Source of the DNA: Amphiura filiformis
Lineage: Eukaryota; Echinodermata; Ophiuroidea; Amphilepidida; Amphiuridae
DNA length: 64,000 bases
Assembly: GCF_039555335.1 (NCBI RefSeq)
Contig: NC_092637.1
Span: forward strand, 42,486,990 to 42,550,989
Direction: 5' to 3'
The first letter of the stretch is position 1; each line of letters starts with the position of its first letter. Positions 56,357 through 64,000 of the stretch are shown here, piece by piece. The notes below the pieces were generated by a model that was not told the DNA's origin, made no database searches, and saw only the letters and a list, made by a program, of their open reading frames with translations. The translations under genes and the position numbers were made by a program.

Positions 56357-56786
56357 AGCAATTCTCGCTATTCGCAATAAAGGCGCCGCCAGCGGTTTGC
56401 GATGTAATCGTGATGTATCATGGGAAAATCGTGATGTATCATGGGAAAAGGTCGACATCAAGTCCAGCATACTGAATATTACCATGCTATTACATAGGAA
56501 CACGTGACAATATTTTTAGTTTGTCAATATAACGGTATTACATGCAAATCGATAGAGAAAAAATTAATTGTGCACATTTCAAATCACATTATTAAGTATT
56601 ATTGAGTATCGATTCGCGTGTAACACCTTTATTTTGACAAACTAAAAAATATTGTCACATGTTCCTATGTAATAGCATGGTAATATTCGTATTGCGCGGA
56701 CTTGGATGTCGACCTTTTCCCATGATACATCACGATTACATCGCAAACCGCTGGCGGCGCCCTTATTGCGAATAGCGAGAATTACT
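56357..56786. mobile_element. Foldback element, arms about 190 bp
   Basis: ATTCTCGCTATTCGCAATAA, GCGCCGCCAGCGGTTTGCGA and GGTCGACATC occur at left and inverted at right. The left arm has an extra tandem copy of AATCGTGATGTATCATGGG. Confidence 0.85.
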
Positions 56787-57039
56787 TCTGATTCAGAATG
56801 CATTCCATACAACAAATGCCCCAACATTTTACGCCATGCCTTACCTATAGATACCGGTAGCAGCGAGTCGGGATTCTTAATTATCGATTTTTTCACTGAT
56901 CCCTTCTACTGTCACTTCCCGGGTTGTATCATAATGTGGGCATGATCCACGGCCACACGGCAGTGCAGTTTCATAACTCTGACCAAGTGACCAGTGCTCG
57001 AGCAAAGATAATGGTAATTGGGATCCCCATCCATCATAG

Positions 57040-57112
57040 GGCTAGATAGCTCAGATGGTAGAGCACCGGTCTTGCAAACCAGAGGTCACCGGTTTGAATC
57101 CCACTTCAGACA
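57040..57112 (+). tRNA. tRNA-Ala(TGC)-like sequence, copy 1
   Basis: 73 nt with TAGCTCAGATGGTAGAGC (D arm), anticodon loop CTTGCAA (TGC) and GGTTTGAATCC (B box). The acceptor ends pair imperfectly and the T stem is broken. A tRNA pseudogene or tRNA-derived SINE is likely. It is repeated 138 bp downstream. Confidence 0.5.
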
Positions 57113-57177
57113 AATTTTCTTTGCTCCCCTTCTTCAAGCCATAATTATGTTGTTATAAAAAGGATCACCGTCCATAG

Positions 57178-57250
57178 GGCTGGATAGCTCAATTGGTAGA
57201 GCACCGGTTTTGCAAACCAGAGGACACTGGTTCGAATCCCACTTCAGCCA
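57178..57250 (+). tRNA. tRNA-Ala(TGC)-like sequence, copy 2
   Basis: 73 nt. The acceptor stem GGCTGGA pairs fully with TTCAGCC (one G-T pair). D arm TAGCTCAATTGGTAGAGC, anticodon loop TTTGCAA (TGC), B box GGTTCGAATCC. Only two of five T-stem pairs form, so function is doubtful. The flanks AAATTTTCTTTG and ATTATGTTGTTATAAAAAGG are shared with copy 1, so a unit of about 138 bp was duplicated. Confidence 0.5.
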
Positions 57251-57464
57251 AATTTTCTTTGATTCCCCCTCAAGCCATCATTATGTTGTTATAAAAAGGC
57301 AAAGGATTGTAACAAATTTAGAAGAACCTTAGTAGCCAGTAACATTGATGTCCGGATTTTTCTATTTTTGGTCACCATGTGTCTCAATTTCAAATTTATT
57401 TGCACAAAATATGCAGCATATACTATACTTGATATCTTCACTCTTATATTAGCTCATAACTCAT

Positions 57465-57951
57465 ATAGGGTCCACAACTTATTAATTCCCCCTAAATACT
57501 TTTTGAAATAAACCAAAAAATATTTAACGAAAGGCAAACATGTAAAAAGGTATAGATAGCCTTATTTGTTTTACACATGTGGACCAAATTATAGTATCAC
57601 ACACCATTGCGTTCAGTCACAATGGTTCATTATGTAAAAAAAGAGACCGATTTAAACAGTGTTAAAAGTTGCATCCGAGTACATAGGAGTCAACTCTCAA
57701 ACAATACAGTCAACCAGGTCTATTCATGCGTTCGTTAAAGAAAACCTGACTGCTGTGGACTCAGGTGCAACTTTTAAAACAGCCTCTTTTCTTACACAAT
57801 TAACCATTGTGACTGAACACTATGATGTGTGACGCTATAAATTGGTCCACATGTGTAAAACAAATAGGGCTATACGTACCTTTTTACATTTTTACATTTC
57901 GTAAAATATTTTAAAAAGTATTAGGGGGAACTCATAAGTTGTGGACCCTAT
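57465..57951. mobile_element. Foldback element, arms about 210 bp
   Basis: TAGGGTCCACAACTTATTAA at left and TAAGTTGTGGACCCTA at right. Pairing runs on through TTGTTTTACACATGTGGACC and CAGTCACAATGGTT with their complements. Confidence 0.8.
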
Positions 57952-58004
57952 AGCTGTGTTTAAAATCTTTGTGCAATTCATATTACTCTTTTTGGAGTAA
58001 GGCA

Positions 58005-58583
58005 GTGACTCAAGCCCGGATATTCGGGTACCCGCCCGTTTTTTCCCTACCCGGATACAAATTCCATTTACGGATTACCCGAATTAAAAATAAAAAAAAT
58101 TAATTTTTTTTTCAAAGTTTTTTTTTCGGTTTTGCAGGGTCTCTGGACCTAGACCTAAATGCTAGGATCATGGTTGACATAAAAAATTTAAAAAAAAATT
58201 GAATTTTGCACATTGTTTTGTAATTTTAATATGAAAATTGATACATAGTTTTCATGTCATACTCTATTAATGATATCAAAATGCATTCAAATTCAATGCA
58301 TTTTGATATCATTAATAGAGTATGACATGAAAACTAGTATCAATTTTCATATTAAAATTACAAAACAATGTGCAAAATTCAATTTTTTTTTTAGGTCAAC
58401 CATGATCCTAGCATTTAATCTAGGTCCAGAAACACTAAAACCGAAAAAAACTTTGAAAAAATTAAAAAAAAAAAAAAAAATTTTTATTTATTTATTTTTT
58501 TTTTTTGCAATTCAGTACCCGGTTACCCGCCTGAAATTTACCTCAGGTACCCGAATACGTCATTACCCGATAGGTCACAGCCT
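58005..58583. mobile_element. Very long near-perfect palindrome
   Basis: The centre lies near 58292 (CATTCAAATTCAATG). From there about 150 bp on each side are almost exact complements (58138-58290 with 58296-58440). Looser pairing extends to CCCGGATATTCGGGTACC and GGTACCCGAATACG at the ends. Such a structure folds into one hairpin of about 290 bp. Confidence 0.85.
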
Positions 58584-58599
58584 TATTTGGGAGGGATGT

Positions 58600-58760
58600 G
58601 AGGTGCCAAGGTCTATACACCCCCTATGATCATCTCCAACACAGGGGGTGTAGATTTCAAATGGAGTCACCATTCAGATAACCCTATTTGAAATTCACAC
58701 TCCCAGAGTCCCAGTATGGAAGATTACAGTTTTTCATAGGGGGATGGTTTTCAAGTGAAA
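58600..58760. mobile_element. Foldback MITE (TGGAATAGC family, diverged)
   Basis: CTATACACCCCCTATGAT, GTGTAGATTTCAAATGGAGT and AAATTCACACTCCC are shared with the copy at 60057; the ends are worn. Confidence 0.55.
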
Positions 58761-58868
58761 ATAGCCCATTTCAAAGTGTTATTGTTATGAATGTTTTTGC
58801 TCACAAAAGTACTTTATTCCGAATGCTCTTTGATCAGATTGGTCATTTTTCTACAAGGTCTTTAGTCC

Positions 58869-59420
58869 AACAGGTTTGTAGTCTGAAAGGTTATTATTCC
58901 GAAGGGTCATTTCTTCCGAAAATGATGTGTTTTTGCTCCGAAAGGTTTTTGCTCCGAAGAGTCATTTCTCCAAAAATATAGGTTTTTTTTTCCTTTCTGG
59001 GTTCCCTTATACCATCAATTACAGATTAATACCCACTTGGAATAAGTGGTTTGTAGTCTGAAAGGTTATTATTCCGAAGGGTAATTTCTTCCAAAAATGA
59101 TGTGTTTTTGCTCCGAAAGGTTTTTGCTCCGAAGAGTCATTTCTCCAAAAATATAGGTTTTTTTTTTCCTTTCTGGGTTTAACCCTTATACCATCAATTA
59201 CAGATTAATGCCCACTTGGAATAAAAACCTTCGGAAAAATATCTTTTGGAATCAATAACCAATCCGAGTAATGGCCGCCATTTTCGGATAAACGATCCTT
59301 CGGACTACATAACTTTAAATAACAACCCTTTGAAGCAAAAACCTTTCAGTTTATGAAAGTGTGTTGGGACAAACGGCCGTTCGGAATAAAAACCGTTTGG
59401 AAAAAAAGCTCTCTTTGGAA
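58869..59420. repeat. Tandem repeat with TTCCGAA motifs
   Basis: Two direct units of about 177 bp (58869-59046 and 59047-59224) share GGTTTGTAGTCTGAAAGGTT and TTTTTGCTCCGAAAGG. Past 59225 the same words come back inverted (CTTCGGAA, CGGACTACATAA), which suggests a larger foldback element. Confidence 0.7.
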
Positions 59421-59529
59421 AATTATTACTTTGGGCGTACTCCACAAAACTGACATGTTTTGATGTGATGCGTCACAAATGGTTCTTTAAGAAATGACTA
59501 CACATCATACAGGCATGCCATACATGTCA

Positions 59530-59908
59530 CACAGGGACTGCCTTTTGACAGGGGTATGATTCAAAGCTTGTGAAATATTCAGGAAGGAGTAGAAAATCCT
59601 GAAAAACAGTTTGAAATTGGGCTAAAATACCTTAAAACAGACTGAAAATCAATAAAATTGCATAAATTTTAGCCACAAAAAATCCAGGAATTCTGGATAA
59701 ATCCTGGAGAATCACACCCCTGATGAGGAGAGCGAGAGCAATTGCTCTCCTACTGCTCTCCTTAAATCTGATATGAGTGTTTTTTAGCTCTCCTTAGTGA
59801 ACCATCCTGTCTTTAGATTCTATTGTAAATGCTCCAGACAGCTCTCCTTGATGGCCCCAGAAGAGCTATGTAATGCTCTCCTGAAAATTTCAAATGGCAG
59901 TCCCTGGT
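59530..59908. mobile_element. Possible MITE with CAGGGACTGCC ends
   Basis: CAGGGACTGCCTTTTGA at left and the complement of TCAAATGGCAGTCCCTG at right. The inner part repeats GCTCTCCT words. No target duplication was found. Confidence 0.6.
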
Positions 59909-60056
59909 GAGTCACATGTTTTTGCTACAGGTGCACATCCCTACTACAAATCAATATCCCAATGTTGGTTGCATCTGCAATTATTACCAATGGCACAAGC
60001 AGCTACTTGTGCAACACCAATTCTAGATCAACTTATTTTAGCTATCATGACAATAT

Positions 60057-60239
60057 GCTATTCCAGTTGAAATCCATACACCCCCTATGGAAGACATGAC
60101 CTTAATCTCCCACACAAGGTGTGTATATTTCAAACGGAGTCATCCATTCAGGTAACTCCATTTGAAATTCACACTCCCTGAGTGGGAGATTAAGCTTGTG
60201 TCTTCTATAGGGGGTGTATGGATTTCAACTGGAATAGCC
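60057..60239. mobile_element. Foldback MITE (TGGAATAGC family, complete)
   Basis: TGCTATTCCAGTTGAAATCC at left and GGATTTCAACTGGAATAGCC at right. The whole 183 bp can fold, with CCATACACCCCCTATGGAAG pairing to its complement. It serves as the reference copy for the family. Confidence 0.85.
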
Positions 60240-60299
60240 AAATTCATCTCAACTACAGAACAATGTTACTGTTACACATTATTTAAAACCAACATCACT

Positions 60300-61270
60300 T
60301 GGTTATATCTATAGCAAAGGTCAAACTACTAGTATCACTTGGTTATATCCATAGCAAAGGTCAAACTAAAATCACTTTACTTGGTTATATCCCTGGCAAA
60401 TGCTAAACCAGTATCACTTTGCTTGGTTATATCTGAAGCAGAGGTCAAAACAGTGTCACTTTATTTGGTTATATCCACAACAAAGGTCAAACCAGTATCA
60501 CTTTATTTGGTTATATCTATATAGCAAAGTTCAAACTAGTGTCACTTAATTTGGTTATATCCATAGCAGAGGTCAAACCACTATCACTTTACTTAGTTAT
60601 ATCCATAGCCGAGGTCAAACCAGTATCACTTTGCTTGGTTATATCTGCAGCAGAGGTCAAAACAGTGTCACTTTATTTGGTTATATCCACAACAAAGGTC
60701 AAATCAGTATCACTTTACTTGGTTATATCTATAGGAAAGTTTAAACTAGTGTCACTTAATTTGGTTATATCCATAGCAGAGGTCAAACCACTATCACTTT
60801 ACTTAGTTATATCCATAGCCGAGGTCAAACCAGTATCACTTTACTTAGCCGAGGTCAAACCAGTATCACTTTGCTTGGTTATATCTGCAGCAGAGGTCAA
60901 AACAGTGTCACTTTATTTGGTTATATCCACAACAAAGGTCAAATCAGTATCACTTTACTTGGTTATATCTATAGGAAAGTTTAAACTAGTGTCACTTAAT
61001 TTGGTTATATCCATAGCAGAGGTCAAACCACTATCACTTTACTTAGTTATATCCATAGCCGAGGTCAAACCAGTATCACTTTACTTAGTTATATCCATAG
61101 CCGAGGTCAAACCAGTATCACTTTGCTTGGTTATATCTGCAGCAGAGGTCAAAACAGTGTTACTTTACTTGATTATATCCATTGCAGAGGTCAAACTAGT
61201 AATCACTTTACCTGGTTATATCCATAGCAAAAGGTCAAAACAGTATAACTTTACTTGGTTATATCCGTAG
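60300..61270. repeat. 42-bp minisatellite, about 23 units
   Basis: The unit GGTTATATCCATAGCAGAGG, TCAAACCAGTATCACTTTAC, TT repeats with changes. A block of about six units (near 60540-60850) is repeated in the same order (to about 61080). Because 42 is a multiple of three, the plus strand stays open for 243 codons, a by-product. The right-most unit contains the last codons and the stop of gene C. Confidence 0.9.
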
Positions 61271-61510
61271 CAGAGGTCAACGCAAGCAACAGTTTCTGTG
61301 ATGCCGAATCGGGATCTGTCAGATCCTCTTCAGTAACTGTGACAGTCTCTGACATGCTAGCTGCAGGAGGGCGGTGTTCTATGTGTCCATTTCGTTGGTG
61401 GCCATACTCAAATTTAATGCGTAGTTCTCCTATCTTGGACTTGGGTAGGATGTCTGGTATGTATTCTATGATGAATGGTGTTGGTTCTTTTTGGTCTGGT
61501 GCTGTGTTGC
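61251..61510 (-). CDS. Last exon of gene C
   Basis: The exon starts after a TTGTAG acceptor in phase 1 and codes for 86 codons to a TAA at 61253-61251. The reading has [30 protein letters not shown], an acidic [17 protein letters not shown] and the end LTSATDITK. The last codons and the stop lie in the first unit of the 42-bp minisatellite (TTGACCTCTGCTACGGATAT). The protein has no membrane segment here, and I do not recognise the family. A beta-rich fold is suggested by alternating hydrophobics only. Confidence 0.7.
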
Positions 61511-62148
61511 CTACAACAAGTTACACAAACAAAAACAATGATCAATTTCAAGACATTAAACTAGAGTCCAAAGTTCTCCATTTTGTAAATGTTAAATTCC
61601 GTGTTGTTTACCGTTTTCTAAAGATAACCATTAAAATTCACCCAATCTAGGGTAATCCATTTTTTTTTCATATTAAAAACACTGAAAAAAAAAAAAAAAA
61701 AAAATTCTATCTAGAAACAATAATCCAAAATAGCCATTCACATGCATGCTAAATCGCCGGCATAGCTAAAGAAAAAGATCATGAAACTGCAATATGACCC
61801 CTAAAGGCAAGTAATGACAAATTTGAAGTAAATTTCAGTGAAGTATTTAATCGATTTGTGTATTTTGTTGAATGTACATTGGAAATTAGATTAGAATAGC
61901 TTAAATTTTGCCTGTTGTTGCAAAATGCCATTTTCCGTTTCCTACTTCAAATTCCGTGAAATATCTCTGTTTTCCGTAAAACGGAAAACTTCACGCTCTA
62001 CATTAAACCCTCTCCATGTGGGTGTCGACTCACGACGTATTATTGTTTTTTGTTGTTGATCTAGACCCCCAAGAAAGAACCCCAATCCATTTCAACTCGG
62101 CAAGAACTCACCAAGACCCAGCCCAACCCGTTATTCTTAGAAACTTAC
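61511..62148. other. Gene C intron
   Basis: Contains T and A runs (near 61660 and 61685-61703). No other feature. Confidence 0.5.
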
Positions 62149-62314
62149 CAACTTTCAGATACGTCTTAAGCTCAAATGGCTTGATGTGTATTTGGCCGTC
62201 GGATCCCTTCTTATACTGCTCTATGATGTTTTCAACCTCGACTTTCTTTGGATTGTACACTGAGAATGTACCATTTCTATTCTCAACAAAGCTTCTTGTC
62301 ACTTCTAATGGCAT
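62149..62314 (-). CDS. Second-to-last visible exon of gene C
   Basis: A 166-bp exon between a TTTCAG acceptor (phase 0) and a GTAAGT donor (phase 1). It reads MPLEVTRSFVENRNGTFSVY, KKVEVENIIEQYKKG and IKPFELKTYLKV. The first ATG is internal, because the previous exon ends in phase 0 directly before it. The joins to 63906-64000 and 61251-61510 fit in frame on both sides. I do not know the family. Confidence 0.7.
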
Positions 62315-62664
62315 CTGAAATATGACAAAATAAAGTGTTGTTCTTATTGTTGTTGAGTTAGCTTGAAATTTCCCTCGTCAAGGAACTGCTAAATTAGTCT
62401 CGTTGTAACCCGTACAAAACTCGGGGAGCTGATCCTGGTTGCGAAGGCTATTTCTGGAATGTCTAGGGTGTGCGCTCTTTGAAGCAGCAAAGTCCCTGTA
62501 CTGATGTTTAATGGTTTATGGAATGATGTGGGGCTGTAGTGGTCAGCGACAACCTGTAAAGTGTGCTGAGGCTTGTGGATCAACGTCTAGGCGGGTTTTT
62601 TTTTATACTGCCTATGATGATTTCAAGCTCTACTTTCTTATCCTCAGGGATGCAAGTAGGTAAT
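62315..62664. other. Gene C intron, nothing recognised
   Basis: No element or exon was seen. Confidence 0.4.
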
Positions 62665-62945
62665 TGGGAAATTCCAGTTGAAATCCACACTGACCCTGTG
62701 GAAGATTTTGGAAATATCTTCCACAGGGGGAGTATATTTTTCAAAATTAATTGGTCAGAGTTAATCATTTTGAAACCAATACTCCCCCTGTATTATGGCT
62801 TTACCTAGCTATATCTTCCACAAATGGAGTGACTGGGTATTTCAAATGTAAATTACCCAATTGTATATTCTATTCAAAATTGATACTCCCTATGTGGCAG
62901 AGCTAAATCTTCCACAGGGGGTATTTTGAAATGGAATAGCTCATT
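62665..62945. mobile_element. Foldback MITE (TGGAATAGC family, long type)
   Basis: ATTCCAGTTGAAATCCACAC at left and the complement-like GGTATTTTGAAATGGAATAG at right. Internal TGTGGAAGATTTTGGAAATA folds with ATCTTCCACAGG. Confidence 0.65.
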
Positions 62946-63040
62946 GCTAAATTTCCTGAGAACCGAACTGGCCCATGGCCAGACGGCCGAGCGTTTGTGC
63001 GCATCATCTAACATTTATGGGAGCTTGTCTGGTGAATAGC

Positions 63041-63517
63041 CTCAACACGGTTGTTTGATGTATATAGAATTGGCTTCATTATTAAGTAAATGCAAACTAT
63101 AGATGGCGCTATTTATCCTAAATCATATTTCTTTATTTGCAAGGGGTAGGTGATTAATACTGCCAATAAAACAGCTGGAATAGGTGAAACAAGCAACAAA
63201 GAAATTTTATAAACATATTTTATCACACAATAAAAGGAATTATTTGTATTAAAAGCTTGAAAGAGTAATTTCCAGTAACTAAATAGCGCCACCAATTTTG
63301 TCATTAATAGATACATTTTATATCCGAAAAAGCTATAAAAATGCTATAAAAGTGAATAATTTTGTAAAAGAGGGGAAATTAAAGTTGAGAATGACTCAAA
63401 AGCATCTGTATACATTAGGATGATATCACATTTAGCTGTTTCAAGCCTAAAATTTGGTTGTACATGATGTTTTGTTTGAAAAACTAATAAATGATCCCAT
63501 CAAACAACCGTGTCAAG
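63041..63517. mobile_element. MITE with CAACACGGTTGTTTGATG ends
   Basis: CAACACGGTTGTTTGATG at left and CATCAAACAACCGTGTC at right. Inner GGCGCTATTTA and its complement TAAATAGCGCC also pair. It lies in an intron of gene C. Confidence 0.75.
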
Positions 63518-63562
63518 GGGGTATCACTCCTCCTTAAAAACATTTAATCTCTTTGGGTTATT

Positions 63563-63722
63563 GGGCGGTTCCAGTTTTAATCCATCACCCCCTATTGACA
63601 TCACAGGGAGTGTGAACTTGAAATACCTGAATAGGTGACTCCATTTGAAATCTACATCCCCTGTGTGGGAGATTAAGGTCATATCTTCCATAGGGGGTGT
63701 ATGGATTTTAACTGGAATAGCC
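63563..63722. mobile_element. Foldback MITE (TGGAATAGC family, short type)
   Basis: GTTCCAGTTTTAATCCATCA at left, TGGATTTTAACTGGAATAGC at right. The left arm has lost part of the sequence seen in 60057-60239. Confidence 0.7.
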
Positions 63723-63759
63723 CATTTGAAGTCCAAAGTCTCTATTATAAACCATATCA

Positions 63760-63887
63760 ACTGCTCAGTGCCAGAAGTGGGTAAGTGCAACAGCTGCCCT
63801 GTGAACATTTGGCAATTTACACACATTATATTGTACTCATCTACACATGGCAGCTATTGCACTTAACCACTTCTGGCACTGAGCAGT
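63760..63887. repeat. Inverted repeat, 39-bp arms
   Basis: ACTGCTCAGTGCCAGAAGTG and the following 19 bases (63760-63798) match the complement of 63849-63887 at about 37 of 39 positions. It ends 18 bp from a gene C exon. Confidence 0.85.
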
Positions 63888-63905
63888 CGATATATTCAAA
63901 CTTAC

Positions 63906-64000
63906 CTCAGGGGTGTCAAATATCTGTTTGACATGTAATACATTGGTCAGATGCCAGGTGTATTTTGAGAATGTCCCTAACGGCAGAGCATCCTTACGCA
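63906..64000 (-). CDS. Gene C exon, cut by the window edge
   Basis: The last 95 bp of an exon before a GTAAGT donor (63905-63900), phase 0. The reading is [20 protein letters not shown] followed by [10 protein letters not shown]. It continues in frame into 62314. The start of the gene is outside the window. Confidence 0.7.

Noticed and set aside
60539-61270. A 243-codon plus-strand frame with 14-residue repeats (LVISIAEVKPVSLY type)
   Set aside because: It is a shadow of the 42-bp minisatellite. No start, splice or domain evidence, and the gene C stop lies in the same unit on the other strand.

Overview
This is nuclear DNA of an animal, most likely a marine invertebrate deuterostome (hemichordate, echinoderm or amphioxus-like). 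The evidence is short exons with GT-AG borders, HYR and IgGFc-binding-type domains, a mucin/fibronectin III gene, LINEs with an AP endonuclease, Penelope-like elements and very many foldback (MITE-like) elements. Base composition is AT-rich. There is no sign of bacterial organisation. The species cannot be fixed from the sequence.

Three host genes are visible. Gene A (minus strand, 19033 down to 1450 and off the left edge) has a signal-peptide exon, a long IgGFc-binding-type exon and three HYR exons. Gene B (plus strand, 25863 to at least 45598) has a TATA/Inr promoter, a signal-peptide exon, two Ser/Thr-rich mucin exons of 60-bp (20-residue) repeats, a small linker exon and a fibronectin III exon. 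A and B lie head to head about 7 kb apart. Every internal exon junction found in both genes is phase 1, so their exons are symmetric modules that can be duplicated or shuffled; one HYR exon has recently been duplicated. Gene C (minus strand, from the right edge to 61251) shows its last three exons. Its stop codon lies in the first unit of a 42-bp minisatellite that appears to have grown from its coding end.

The most striking feature is at 11948-17182: a 5.2-kb satellite-bearing mobile element that splits the IgGFc-binding exon of gene A. Coding sequence resumes in frame on the far side, and 5 bp (TTAAT) are repeated at the junctions. The element looks like a head-to-tail concatemer of Helitron/Helentron-type units. 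It carries about 18 exact copies of a consensus-like DR1 nuclear-receptor site. The same exon also holds a one-base frameshift, as does the fibronectin III exon of gene B.

Most of the rest is transposon DNA. It includes decayed LINEs (3860-7330, 19440-20745, 28090-31870 and smaller pieces), an L1-like ORF1 piece and two Penelope-like relics with GIY-YIG domains. Hammerhead-ribozyme-like motifs occur in or beside both Penelope-like relics and in a third foldback element. There is also a mariner element with a nested LINE fragment, and several hAT-like MITEs with perfect 8-bp target duplications, one nested inside another. Foldback elements of many families, a 70-bp satellite (48925-51272) and a pure (GAA) run of about 61 units complete the window.

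The host-gene products look like secreted, cysteine- or Ser/Thr-rich extracellular proteins. A role in mucus, adhesion or surface defence is an inference from the domain families only.
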